64,000 nt of DNA from an uncultured Dehalococcoidia bacterium (GCA_958296245.1 OY282458.1:248001-312000); one strand, 5' to 3'. Shown: positions 16,635 through 24,825, numbered from the stretch's first letter. The notes: generated by a model from the letters alone, not told the origin. Made by a program: numbers and translations.

Positions 16635-17276
16635 TTACAGATGGGAGGCGTCATTGAAGCGGTTGATCCGCCACAGCCTCGAGTTCATCAGCGCGCCGCC
16701 ACCCTCGCCCCAGCGCGTCGAGTCGATCTGGAAGTCGAAGATCGCCGTATTGCCGACGTCGATTCCCCAGTACCTTGGGGTGCCGAGCAGCGCCGAGAGC
16801 ACGTGCTTCAGGATGCCGCCGTGAGAGACCATCAGGACCACCGCGTCGTCATCGTGGTCACGCAAGACGGTCTGGACGACGCGCTCGCCTCGTTCTCTGC
16901 GCTCCCTGAGCGGCTCGGCGCCAGGGATGCTGCTCGTCCCACGCTCCTCCAAGTCGAGACCGGGGTATTGCCGCCTCGCCTCGTCCAAAGTGAGGCCCTC
17001 GACTATGCCCATGCCTATCTCCATCAGGTCGTCCCACTTCACAGGCTCCACTGCCCACAACCCGGCCATCGCCGACGCCGTGTCCAGGCACCGCTGGAGA
17101 GGGCTACAGTAGAAGTTCGTCGGCGCGAACCCCTCAGAGTCGAATCTGCCCCTCAGCGCCGCCGCCTGTTCCCACCCGGTCGGCGAGAGGCCGAACGCCG
17201 GAGGCGGCGTCTGCCCTTGGAATCTGTATTCGACGTTCGCATACGTCTCGGCATGACGCACGAAGACCAACCTCAC
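16635..17276 (-). CDS. Histidine phosphatase family protein (phosphoglycerate-mutase-like)
   Basis: A 213-residue member of the histidine phosphatase superfamily. The catalytic RHAET is at residues 7-11 (phospho-acceptor His8), and the second catalytic histidine is in VLMVSHGGILKHVL. FYCSPLQRCLDTA carries the phosphate-binding arginine. Family members include cofactor-dependent mutases, broad phosphatases and alpha-ribazole phosphatase; the sequence does not decide. Its start overlaps the upstream hypothetical gene by four bases, placing it last in the obg-nadD-pyrE operon. Confidence 0.88.
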   Translation of the reverse strand: MRLVFVRHAETYANVEYRFQGQTPPPAFGLSPTGWEQAAALRGRFDSEGFAPTNFYCSPLQRCLDTASAMAGLWAVEPVKWDDLMEIGMGIVEGLTLDEARRQYPGLDLEERGTSSIPGAEPLRERRERGERVVQTVLRDHDDDAVVLMVSHGGILKHVLSALLGTPRYWGIDVGNTAIFDFQIDSTRWGEGGGALMNSRLWRINRFNDASHL

Positions 17277-17590
17277 TGCGGGGCCTCCGGGTAGTAGCCA
17301 TATGATTCCAACCGCTCCCGGGCCGTCCGGCGCTCAGCGTCGGTGAAGAGGCCCCGCCACCTTTCCCGCAGGACGAGGGCCTCCACGGAGAGGTCTAGTC
17401 GTCCGAGCTCCCAAAGCCTGGTCATTCCCGCCTGGGGTTCCGGCGTGCTGAGCAATCGCCTAGCGGTCTCCAACCCGCAGTGCTCCCCTAGCATTTGCAC
17501 AAGATACGTAGGCCGGTAGCCGATCTTGGCGGCGTTTGGATATATGGCGGCCATCGCCTGATCGAACCCGCCTTCCAGCCCCCGTGTCAC
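17273..17590 (-). CDS. Conserved hypothetical protein (~105 aa) in the pyrE operon
   Basis: A small helical protein with no catalytic motif that I can name. The pattern YPNAAKIGYRPTYLVQMLGEHCGLETARRLL…LWELGRLDLSVEALVL resembles a conserved family of ~100-residue uncharacterised bacterial proteins. No signal peptide or membrane span is seen. It overlaps pyrE upstream and the phosphatase downstream by four bases each, so all three are translationally coupled. A function linked to nucleotide metabolism or DNA is only a guess from context. Confidence 0.75.
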   Translation of the reverse strand: MTRGLEGGFDQAMAAIYPNAAKIGYRPTYLVQMLGEHCGLETARRLLSTPEPQAGMTRLWELGRLDLSVEALVLRERWRGLFTDAERRTARERLESYGYYPEAPQ

Positions 17591-18174
17591 CTGCCCCCTC
17601 CACGCTCGGCGGTCTCACTGGCCGGAAAGACCCCGCCGGCCTCGTCGGCCTCCAGGAGCGCCGCGAACTCGTAGCCTCGTCTCCGTATCTCCTCGCTGCC
17701 GCCCTCGCGCCGGTCCAGTATGCACAGCACCCCGACGACCTCACCCCCCTCCGCCTCCACCGCGTCGATGGCGTGGAGCAAGCTTCCCCCCGTCGTGCAC
17801 GCGTCGTCAACCACGGCCACCCTCTCCCCGCGCGCCGGCGGCCCCTCGATGAGCCGGCCGCGCCCGTGGCCCTTAGCCGCCCCGCGGACGATCATCGCGT
17901 TGACGGGAGTCCCTTGGACGTGGCTCAACACCGCAACGGACGCCACTATCGGGTCGGCCCCGAGCGTGGGCCCGGCTATGGCCCCGGCGCCGAGGTCCAA
18001 CGCCATGTGCAGCATGGCACTCCCGATAAGGTGACTCCCCTCGGGGTCGAGGGTGAGCAGCCTGCCGTCGAAGTAGAAGCTGCTCGTGCGGCCCGACGAG
18101 AGGGTGAAGCAGCCGAACGTGAGCGCCCTCTTCGAGGTAGCCAGCCTCAGGACAGCTTCCCCGTAGTCAGTCAT
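17587..18174 (-). CDS. pyrE: Orotate phosphoribosyltransferase
   Basis: PyrE joins orotate and PRPP to make OMP. The 195-residue protein has the PRPP-binding motif as VAVVDDACTTGGSLL (family VEDVVTTGGS), the TLSSGRTSSFYFDGR orotate-binding segment near the N-terminus, and GPTLGADPIVASVAV. The start used here (MTDYGEAVLRL) overlaps the nadD stop as ATGACTGA; an in-frame start five codons upstream is possible. It completes, with pyrF at 9.7 kb, the last two steps of UMP synthesis. Confidence 0.93.
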   Translation of the reverse strand: MTDYGEAVLRLATSKRALTFGCFTLSSGRTSSFYFDGRLLTLDPEGSHLIGSAMLHMALDLGAGAIAGPTLGADPIVASVAVLSHVQGTPVNAMIVRGAAKGHGRGRLIEGPPARGERVAVVDDACTTGGSLLHAIDAVEAEGGEVVGVLCILDRREGGSEEIRRRGYEFAALLEADEAGGVFPASETAERGGGR

Positions 18175-18751
18175 CCGCGTAGAGTCCATTAGCGACGATA
18201 TATTCGTTCACGGCGTCGGGGACCATGTAGCGAACCGTCCGTCCGCTGCGCACCCGCCTCCGCACGTCGGTGGCGCTCACGCCTATCGGAGGGCACTCCA
18301 CAGCCGCGCACCTCCCAACACCCTCCAGGGAAGGAGGCATCCGTCCAGCCGTCCCCGGGCGCGCCACCACGGCGACGGTTGCGAGCTGGAGTATCCGGCG
18401 AGGTCTGCGCCATCGGTCGAGATCCGAGACCGCGTCTCCCCCAACGACCAAGTATAGTTCCGCCTTGATCCTGCCTGCAACCTCCTCCAGCGTGTCCACC
18501 GTGTATGTTGGCCCCTCGCGCTCCAACTCCATCGGGGAGGCCTCGAAGCAACGGTTCCCCCGGATCGCCAAGTCCACCATCCTAGCGCGGTGGCGCGCCT
18601 CCGTTACGTGCGTTCCCGCCTTGAGCCAAGGTCGGCCGGCCGGCATGAACATCACCTTGTCCAAGCGGAGTTGCTCCCTGGCGCGCTCCGCGGCCACGAG
18701 ATGGCCTACGTGGATCGGATCGAAGGTGCCGCCGAAGACGCCTACCCTCAA
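18167..18751 (-). CDS. nadD: Nicotinate-nucleotide adenylyltransferase
   Basis: NadD adenylates nicotinate mononucleotide on the way to NAD. The nucleotidylyltransferase motif GGTFDPIHVGH lies at residues 7-17 and the C-terminal ISATDVRRRV-type motif appears as GVSATDVRRRVRSG. The 194-residue length is normal. The start is TTG, placed immediately after the obg stop with no spacer. A second, unusual nucleotidylyltransferase fused to a CinA domain is encoded at 46.5 kb. Confidence 0.94.
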   Translation of the reverse strand: MRVGVFGGTFDPIHVGHLVAAERAREQLRLDKVMFMPAGRPWLKAGTHVTEARHRARMVDLAIRGNRCFEASPMELEREGPTYTVDTLEEVAGRIKAELYLVVGGDAVSDLDRWRRPRRILQLATVAVVARPGTAGRMPPSLEGVGRCAAVECPPIGVSATDVRRRVRSGRTVRYMVPDAVNEYIVANGLYADD

Positions 18752-20002
18752 CTATTCCCACTCCCACCCTACCGGGCCTACGCGCGCTCTGTCGCCGGTG
18801 GAGATGCCTGCCCTCTCCAACGCTGCTACCACACCTTGCCTCCTGAACTGGTCCATGAGCTGCAGCATCGCGGCTCCGTCCCGTTGATCGGCCATCGCCG
18901 CGAGCCGCTCTGCCGGCCTATACTGCACCCGGTATACATTCCCACTGCGCGTCACCCTCGGACGCTGTCGGGGCTTATGCGGCCTCAGGACGGGGGGAGA
19001 TCCCGACCCGGACGCCTCAGGCGCCTCAGCGCGCAACCCTGCCAGCGCCGCGGCCACGTCTCCGAGGAGCTCATCCACACCCTCCCCCGTGGCCGCGGAG
19101 ATGCCGTGTACTCTGGTCCCCGGCCGCACTGACTGCACCTCCCCGACCCGCGCAGCCGCTTCAGGCAGATCGATCTTGGTTACGGCTACGACCTCGGCCT
19201 TGCGCTCCAGTCCTCCCCCGTAGCGCCTGACCTCATCCCTCACCTGCAAGTACGCGTCCATTGGAGCCGGCACGGTCCCATCCACCAAGTGGACCAGAAC
19301 CCTGGTACGCTCAGCGTGCCTCAGGAACTGGTGCCCAAGTCCAACGCCCCTGTGCGCTCCCTCGACGAGCCCGGGGACATCCACCATCACGAAGCTCAAG
19401 TCGCGCCAGCCCACGACACCCAGCACAGGCTCCAACGTGCTGAATGGGTAGCTCGCAACCCTTGGACGCGCCGAACTGACGCGCGCCAGCAGGGTCGACT
19501 TGCCCGCGTTCGGCGCTCCTACGATCCCCACGTCGGCCAAGAGCTTCAATTCAAGACGGATACTCCGCTGCTCCCCGGGATCTCCCTCCTCAGAGAGGAG
19601 CGGGAACCGATTCACCGCAGTGGCGAAGCTTGCGTTCCCCCTCCCGCCTCGGCCGCCGGCAGCAACGACTACCTCAGCTCCGGGCGTCAGCATGTCCGAT
19701 ATCTTCTTGTCCGCCGCCCAAACCTCAGTCCCAACCGGCACAGACACGTCAACGTCGCTCCCATCTCCCCCACGGCGCTTACGCCCCGTACCGGGCCCCC
19801 CGTCACCTGCATTTATCTGCTTCCTGTATCCCAGCGGCAGCAGGGTTGTCTCCGCAGGTGAGCATACTAGGCGGACGGATCCCCCGTGTCCTCCGTCCCC
19901 CCCATCAGGCCCGCCTCGGGGAGTGAACTTCTCCCGTCTACCAGAGACAGTTCCATTCCCGCCGGCTCCTCCCCGTACTATTATGGTTACTGAATCAATC
20001 AC
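18752..20002 (-). CDS. obgE: GTPase Obg/CgtA
   Basis: Obg is an essential ribosome-associated GTPase linked to 50S maturation and growth control. The 416-residue protein shows the glycine-rich Obg fold (residues ~1-155, with GGDGGHGGSVR and GGRGGRGN), the G domain with GAPNAGKST (P loop), DVPGLVEGAH (G3) and VTKIDLPE (G4), and a C-terminal OCT-like domain from about 345. The start is GTG at 20002. The predicted origin lies directly upstream, so its promoter overlaps the region expected to unwind. It heads the obg-nadD-pyrE operon. Confidence 0.95.
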   Translation of the reverse strand: MIDSVTIIVRGGAGGNGTVSGRREKFTPRGGPDGGDGGHGGSVRLVCSPAETTLLPLGYRKQINAGDGGPGTGRKRRGGDGSDVDVSVPVGTEVWAADKKISDMLTPGAEVVVAAGGRGGRGNASFATAVNRFPLLSEEGDPGEQRSIRLELKLLADVGIVGAPNAGKSTLLARVSSARPRVASYPFSTLEPVLGVVGWRDLSFVMVDVPGLVEGAHRGVGLGHQFLRHAERTRVLVHLVDGTVPAPMDAYLQVRDEVRRYGGGLERKAEVVAVTKIDLPEAAARVGEVQSVRPGTRVHGISAATGEGVDELLGDVAAALAGLRAEAPEASGSGSPPVLRPHKPRQRPRVTRSGNVYRVQYRPAERLAAMADQRDGAAMLQLMDQFRRQGVVAALERAGISTGDRARVGPVGWEWE

Positions 20003-20265
20003 GGAACCGAGTTAGAAGAACCTTTTTTCCAGTAGTAGTAATAGGGTGGTCGGTGGGTTGTATAACTGCGGGGGATCCCATGCCGGACTCTGCCTCGCTG
20101 TACGGTTGGTTGTTGGGTTGCTGTACGGCGGGTGTTGGATAACTGGAAATCGTTGCCGTTGTGGTCTGGGGTCGGCTGGGTTTATCGAACAAGCGGGTAG
20201 GTTATCGAACAGAATGATGCGACTTATCGAACAGAATGGCGACAGGACGGCTCTTCTGTCGTTCC
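20003..20265. other. Putative chromosomal replication origin (oriC) between dnaA and obg
   Basis: The gap holds five sites of the form TTATNNAAC. Three are direct copies of TTATCGAACA (20182-20191, 20202-20211, 20224-20233). Two are inverted: TTATACAAC on the minus strand (20065-20057) and TTATCCAACA (20142-20133). A TAG-TAG-TAA-TAG tract (20033-20044) is next to a GC-rich spacer and the first inverted box, and a T run precedes it. This is the layout of a basal unwinding system. The location directly downstream of dnaA is a usual place for bacterial origins. Confidence 0.75.
20033..20044 (+). promoter_or_regulatory. DnaA-trio-like tract
   Basis: Four consecutive trinucleotides TAG TAG TAA TAG match the TAG/TAA trio repeats that load DnaA onto single-stranded DNA in Bacillus-type origins. 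A 12-bp GC-rich spacer separates it from an inverted DnaA-box-like site, with the same polarity as described for that system. Confidence 0.6.
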
Positions 20266-21612
20266 CTAGAGGGCGTTCTTGATGGCCGCGATGTCTTGTC
20301 TGAGTCGGCCATCCTTGTCGAGTTGGCTGCTGATCTTGTGGTGGCCGTGTAGGATCGTGGATCGGCTCTTGTCGCCGAGGAGCGCTCCGATGGTGCTTAG
20401 GGAGAGCCCGGCTTCCTCCCTGAGTAGGTAGATGGCGACGTGGCGCGTTCTTACCGTCTTCTTGTCCCGCTGGCGGCCGGCGATGGTGTCTACGTCAGTT
20501 GAGAAGTAGTCGGACACTGCGGCGATGATTGACTCGTCGGAGACCTTCTTGCTTGCTGATCCAGGCAAGTCCGCGATCGCCTTATCGACGAGGTCGACGG
20601 TGATCGGCTCGTTGGTCAGTTGCGAGTACGCTATGACTCGGTTCAGCGCCCCCTCCAGCTCACGTATGTTCTTGTGGAAGCGCTGGGCTAGGTCCTCGAG
20701 GACTTTGGGCTGCAGCTCGTAGCCTCCCAGGTCAGCCTTCTTCTTGAGGATGGCGAGCCGGGTCTCTAGGCCGGGGGGCTGGATGTCGGCGACGAGCCCA
20801 CCCTCAAGGCGGGACTGGACCCGGCTCTCCAAGAGCGTGAGTTCGGACACGGGCCGATCGCTGGTTATGACAATCTGGCGGCCGGACATGTGGAGAGAGT
20901 TGAAGGTGTGGAAGAAGCCTTCCTGCGTCTGCTCCTTGCCGATGATGAACTGAATGTCGTCCAAGAGCAGCATATCCACTGAGCGGTAGCTGGTCCGGAA
21001 CTCATCGGCCCGTGCTTCGCGGATCGACGAGATGTACTGGCTGGTGAACTCCTCGGTTGTCAGGTAGACCGGCTCCAGTCCCATCGCGGCCGCTGCGTGG
21101 CCGATTGCGTGGAGGAGATGAGTCTTCCCGAGGCCGACGCGGGAATAGAGGAAGAGCGGGTTATAGCTGGATCCCGGATTTTCGGACACCGCACGGGCGG
21201 CGGCATGGGCCAAGTCATTCGACTTGCCCACGACGAAGGAGTTGAAGATGAACTTCGGATTCAGAGTGGGGACCCCGTGGGAGGTCCCGTTGACGGAGGG
21301 GCGCGATGCCCCGTTTTCGGAGACCGCAGCCGGCGCGGGTGAGGCAGCCGGCGGCGTGAGGGGGCCTATGGTGAAGCGCACCTCCGCGTTGCGGCCAATG
21401 ACCCGCTGTACTGCCCGGGCGATGGTGGAGTACAGCCGCCTTTCCAGCATCTCGGCGACGAACGGATTGGCTACGCCCACCACGAGCTCGTTGCCGCTGC
21501 ACGATAGCCCGACGGTGCCCTTCAACCAGGTCTCGTAGCAAGGCCGGGTCACCTCTAATTGTAGCTCCCCGAGGACGGCGTCCCAGGAACCGCGGGCGTC
21601 ATAAGTCGTCAA
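20266..21612 (-). CDS. dnaA: Chromosomal replication initiator DnaA (divergent DNA-reading motif)
   Basis: The 448-residue protein has the four DnaA domains: an N-terminal interaction domain (WDAVLGELQLEVTRPCYETWLKG), a short linker, the AAA+ core (NPKFIFNSFVVGKSNDLAHAA, Walker B LLLDDIQFI) and the C-terminal helix-turn-helix. The Walker A reads YSRVGLGKT near residues 156-164, where nearly all DnaA have YGGVGLGKT. The base-reading signature, normally GRDHTTVLHA, is DKSRSTILHG near residues 414-423. I chose TTG 21612 because GGGAGAG lies about seven bases upstream and the length becomes normal; a longer frame to 21720 is possible. Confidence 0.93.
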   Translation of the reverse strand: MTTYDARGSWDAVLGELQLEVTRPCYETWLKGTVGLSCSGNELVVGVANPFVAEMLERRLYSTIARAVQRVIGRNAEVRFTIGPLTPPAASPAPAAVSENGASRPSVNGTSHGVPTLNPKFIFNSFVVGKSNDLAHAAARAVSENPGSSYNPLFLYSRVGLGKTHLLHAIGHAAAAMGLEPVYLTTEEFTSQYISSIREARADEFRTSYRSVDMLLLDDIQFIIGKEQTQEGFFHTFNSLHMSGRQIVITSDRPVSELTLLESRVQSRLEGGLVADIQPPGLETRLAILKKKADLGGYELQPKVLEDLAQRFHKNIRELEGALNRVIAYSQLTNEPITVDLVDKAIADLPGSASKKVSDESIIAAVSDYFSTDVDTIAGRQRDKKTVRTRHVAIYLLREEAGLSLSTIGALLGDKSRSTILHGHHKISSQLDKDGRLRQDIAAIKNAL

Positions 21613-21689
21613 GAGGCAACTCTCCCAAAAGTCATGGTCGGCTGGGCGGCGTATGCCTTTGCTGAGGACGCCGTGCCCGGCAGAGTCAG

Positions 21690-21695
21690 ATTCTA
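21690..21695 (-). promoter_or_regulatory. Possible -10 box upstream of dnaA
   Basis: TAGAAT on the minus strand lies about 80 bp upstream of the chosen dnaA start, with TTGCTT about 19 bp further upstream as a weak -35. A small hairpin (CTTGCT…AGCAAG) overlaps the -35 area. Confidence 0.35.
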
Positions 21696-21854
21696 GCACG
21701 GGGCTTGCTGGGGAAAGCAAGCCTTGAGGCCAGAACTTTTCGGGGCTTTTTGGACAGAGGTTGTATGGGCCGGGAACGCCTGTATACAGCGGCTTAGAGG
21801 CATGCGGCGCAAGGCGGCCCAGTGTAGGATAGCGACGGATAATTCATGAGTTGG

Positions 21855-22940
21855 CTAGTCGTGAAGGTAGTCCCAAAGGTCATCGAAGGCGGTGCCGCTG
21901 AGAGGGTCGTCGGCCAGCGCGGACGCGGCTGCTCCGCCGCCGCCCTCCGTGGAGAGAATGGCCGCGGCTGCCGACAGGCCCCGCCGGAGTTGGGACGCGG
22001 TGACGCCGATTTCGGACGGGCGGCGGCGCACCATGCACGTGTCGAGCCATGAGGGGAGCACCGACGACCTGCCCTCGCAGAACCAAGCCACGCACTGGGC
22101 GCCGAGGGCCACCAGCTCGCCGTGTACCCAGTTGGAGCCGTTGGCCTCCTCGGTGGCGATGGCGAAGGGGTGGTCGGCCATGGGAGCTGCCGGGTGCCGG
22201 AGGAGCAGCGCGTCGCGCTCTTGGATCGCGTTGACGATCAGATCTATGCCGGCGGGGGTGAGAGACCCGTCGGCCGTCAGGGTAGCGGGGAACTTCGTCA
22301 GGATCCTCCCGAAGCTCGCCAGCATAGGCGCTGCAGCGGTCTCGTCGAAGACGGGGCCGACGCCGGCAGCGGCGTTGCGGCGCCACTCAGCGATGCCGGA
22401 ATATCCGCAAAGCACGTCTCCAAGGCCGGCCGTGTTCAAGTGCTGGGGCGCTTGGAGCACGATTTCGTAGTCCACGATGATATCTTCGAAATCGATCCAA
22501 GGCCAATTGCTCACGGATCCGACGATCTTCCGCCCGTCCCAACGGGCGAAGAATCCGTGGATGATGGCCCCGGTGGAGACGATGGTGGGAGCCGCTATCA
22601 GGGGCTTCCCCTTCTTCAGGGCGACGTACTTCGCCGCGTCGAGGGCGACACCCCCGCCAAGGCCTACCACCAGGTCGCTGTCGGGCAGCCCCTCGGCGAG
22701 ATCGTCCAGGTGGCCCCAGTCGAGCCAGCGGGCGTAGGCAGCGCCGTCGGGACTCCGCGCCAAGTGCCCCTTGGCGGCTCGGTAGGCGCTCGGGGTCGTA
22801 ACCACAACGTAGCTGCGCCAACCCGCGCTGGCAGCCCGCAGCAGGCCGCTCCCTAACCGGATTTCGTAGCCTGAGGCGGGCGTGGCCGAGGCCGCCCCGC
22901 TCCATCCTCCTCTGGGGATGCCCCGGATCGACGCGCTCAT
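21855..22940 (-). CDS. Iron-containing alcohol dehydrogenase family (glycerol-1-phosphate dehydrogenase-like)
   Basis: A 361-residue NAD(P)-dependent dehydrogenase of the type III ADH/dehydroquinate-synthase-like fold. The dinucleotide motif DLVVGLGGGVALDAAKYVA is near residues 95-115, TIVSTGAIIHGF follows, and metal-ligand regions are GLGDVLCGY and WVHGELVALGAQ. The closest families I recall are EgsA/AraM glycerol-1-phosphate dehydrogenases, which make sn-glycerol-1-phosphate, but a sugar-alcohol substrate is equally possible. It is the last gene of a minus-strand operon with a D-2-hydroxyacid dehydrogenase and an SDR, which argues for a small catabolic pathway rather than lipid synthesis. 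ATG 22940 is the only in-frame start before the conserved region. Confidence 0.78.
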   Translation of the reverse strand: MSASIRGIPRGGWSGAASATPASGYEIRLGSGLLRAASAGWRSYVVVTTPSAYRAAKGHLARSPDGAAYARWLDWGHLDDLAEGLPDSDLVVGLGGGVALDAAKYVALKKGKPLIAAPTIVSTGAIIHGFFARWDGRKIVGSVSNWPWIDFEDIIVDYEIVLQAPQHLNTAGLGDVLCGYSGIAEWRRNAAAGVGPVFDETAAAPMLASFGRILTKFPATLTADGSLTPAGIDLIVNAIQERDALLLRHPAAPMADHPFAIATEEANGSNWVHGELVALGAQCVAWFCEGRSSVLPSWLDTCMVRRRPSEIGVTASQLRRGLSAAAAILSTEGGGGAAASALADDPLSGTAFDDLWDYLHD

Positions 22941-22989
22941 CCCTCCGGACCTACCCTCCGGCGCCGTGGGAATGGGCTTGAACTGAGCA

Positions 22990-23985
22990 TCACCTCTGAA
23001 GGTCTGGCCCGCCAAGCTCGGGCAGCACCACCGACAATGGCTCCTCGCCTTTGTCGACCCGTGCGGCGTTCTGGACTGCGAAGGCGAGGCTCCGGTCGTT
23101 CGCCTCTTTAGCGAACGACGCAAGGTGCGGAGTGACGGCCACGTTCTCCATGTGCAGCAGTGGGTTGCCGGGGTCTGTCGGCTCCTGTTCGAGAACGTCG
23201 AGCCCCGCGCCCGCAATCTTGCCCTCTGTCAGGGCCTCGATCAGCGCCGCCTCGTCTATCACGGGGCCGCGGCCGACGTTGATGAGGAAGGCGGTCGGCT
23301 GCATCAAGCCCAACTCGCGGGCGCCGATCAGGCGCCTAGTGCGCTCCGTGAGGGGTACGTGGATGGTGACGACGTCGGAGGTCATGAGGAGCTCGTCTAG
23401 GGCCAGCCGGGCAACCCCTAGGGTGCGCTCCAACTCGCCGGGTCGTGGGGCCGCGTCGTAGTAGTAGAGGGTGCAGTCGAACCCGCGCAGGCGCTTGGCC
23501 ACCTCCTGTCCGATCCGGCCCAGCCCGACGATCCCCACTGCCTTGCCGGTCAGCTCGCGCGCTGACGAAGACCACTTCTGGAGGTCGCTACTCCACCGCC
23601 CCGCGTTGACTGAGGCGAACTGGATATCCAGCTTCCGGCATACCGTGAGCATGAGCGCCACGGTATGCTCGGACACTGCAACGGCGTTGCCGCCGCCCCC
23701 GTTGGCGACCCGCACGCCCATCTCCGCAAGCGCTCCTACGTCGATGCGGTCGGTCCCGGCGCTGCCGACCTGCACCAACTTGAGTGATGGGACGAGCCTA
23801 GCCAGTCCGACCAAGTCTTCCGCACCCGAGCTGATAACGGCCGCGGCGCCCTTCATCCGCTTGGCCTGCTCGCCAAGCGATTGGGTCGAATCTACCCAGA
23901 CCATATCGACGTCGGCGGGCGCGTTGGCGCGGAATTGGGGCATGCGCTGTTCATCGGCGGTCAGTACGAACACGGTGGTGGTCAA
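22990..23985 (-). CDS. D-isomer-specific 2-hydroxyacid dehydrogenase
   Basis: A 331-residue NAD(P)H-dependent oxidoreductase interconverting 2-oxoacids and D-2-hydroxyacids. The Rossmann motif is VGIVGLGRIGQEVAKRL. The substrate-binding arginine is in LINVGRGPVID, the catalytic glutamate in LEQEPTDPGNPLL and the catalytic histidine in VAVTPHLASF. The family spans glyoxylate, hydroxypyruvate and phosphoglycerate enzymes; the substrate is not clear from sequence. It lies 28 bp after the SDR stop and 50 bp before the dehydrogenase that follows. Confidence 0.9.
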   Translation of the reverse strand: MTTTVFVLTADEQRMPQFRANAPADVDMVWVDSTQSLGEQAKRMKGAAAVISSGAEDLVGLARLVPSLKLVQVGSAGTDRIDVGALAEMGVRVANGGGGNAVAVSEHTVALMLTVCRKLDIQFASVNAGRWSSDLQKWSSSARELTGKAVGIVGLGRIGQEVAKRLRGFDCTLYYYDAAPRPGELERTLGVARLALDELLMTSDVVTIHVPLTERTRRLIGARELGLMQPTAFLINVGRGPVIDEAALIEALTEGKIAGAGLDVLEQEPTDPGNPLLHMENVAVTPHLASFAKEANDRSLAFAVQNAARVDKGEEPLSVVLPELGGPDLQR

Positions 23986-24012
23986 TTTCGAGACCTCCGG
24001 GATAGAGGGTGA

Positions 24013-24825
24013 TCAGTGCTCCATGATCAGACCGCCGTCGATGTTTATCGACTGGCCGCTGATCCACGATGACCCCTCGGTGCACAAATAGGCGATGAGG
24101 TCCGCCACCTCCTCGGGACCGCCATTGCGGCCCAAGGCGGTCCTCTCAGCGAGGCGCTGCCATTCGTCGGAACGGCCGAACCCGTCCATGCGGGCGGTAT
24201 CCACGGCGCCGGGACAGACACAGTTGACGTTGACGGCGTGCGGTCCGAGCTCGCGCGCCATCGTCTGGGTCATGCCGACCATGGCGAAGTTGGCGGCGCA
24301 GTACGCCATCGCGTTGGCGCCGCCGCGCTTACCCGCCACCGACGCGATGTTGACGATCTTGCCGCCCTGCCCCTGCTCGATGAGTACCTTAGCGACGGCC
24401 CGGCTGCAAAGGAACGATCCCATCACCTTTACGGCAAGCACCCTCTCGAAGATCCCCGGGTCCACTTCCACCATGGGGACCCGGTCAGCGCCTATGGCCA
24501 TGGCCGCGTTGTTTACGAGGATGTCGACGCGCCCGAGCTCGGTGAGCGTCCGGGACACTACGTCCGCGACCTGGCCGTCATTGGTAACGTCCAGGGTTGC
24601 GGTGATGGCGCGGCGGCCCAGCTCCCGCACCTGGTCTGCCGTGCTTTCGACGTCCCTCCAGCCGACCTCCTTCTCGTCGTCCGGGAACGTGGCGGGGTCT
24701 CTGCCCGTCCCGGTGACTACTAAGTCGGCCCCTAGTCGGGCCAGCGCCAGCGCCGCCGAGTTGCCTATACTGCGGCGCCTTCCCGCTGCGGTTACGATGG
24801 CCACCTTGCCGTCAAGCTCGCCCAT
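24013..24825 (-). CDS. Short-chain dehydrogenase/reductase lacking the catalytic lysine
   Basis: A 270-residue classical-type SDR: cofactor segment TAAGRRRSIGNSAALALA, NNAAM, catalytic serine region NIASVAG and C-terminal SWISGQSINIDGGLI. The tyrosine is present, but the usual YxxxK reads YCAAN, confirmed at nucleotide level (TACTGCGCCGCCAAC on the minus strand). Without lysine, the usual proton relay should be weak, so it may be a binding or structural partner, or use another residue. It is the first gene of the three-gene oxidoreductase operon. Confidence 0.85.
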   Translation of the reverse strand: MGELDGKVAIVTAAGRRRSIGNSAALALARLGADLVVTGTGRDPATFPDDEKEVGWRDVESTADQVRELGRRAITATLDVTNDGQVADVVSRTLTELGRVDILVNNAAMAIGADRVPMVEVDPGIFERVLAVKVMGSFLCSRAVAKVLIEQGQGGKIVNIASVAGKRGGANAMAYCAANFAMVGMTQTMARELGPHAVNVNCVCPGAVDTARMDGFGRSDEWQRLAERTALGRNGGPEEVADLIAYLCTEGSSWISGQSINIDGGLIMEH

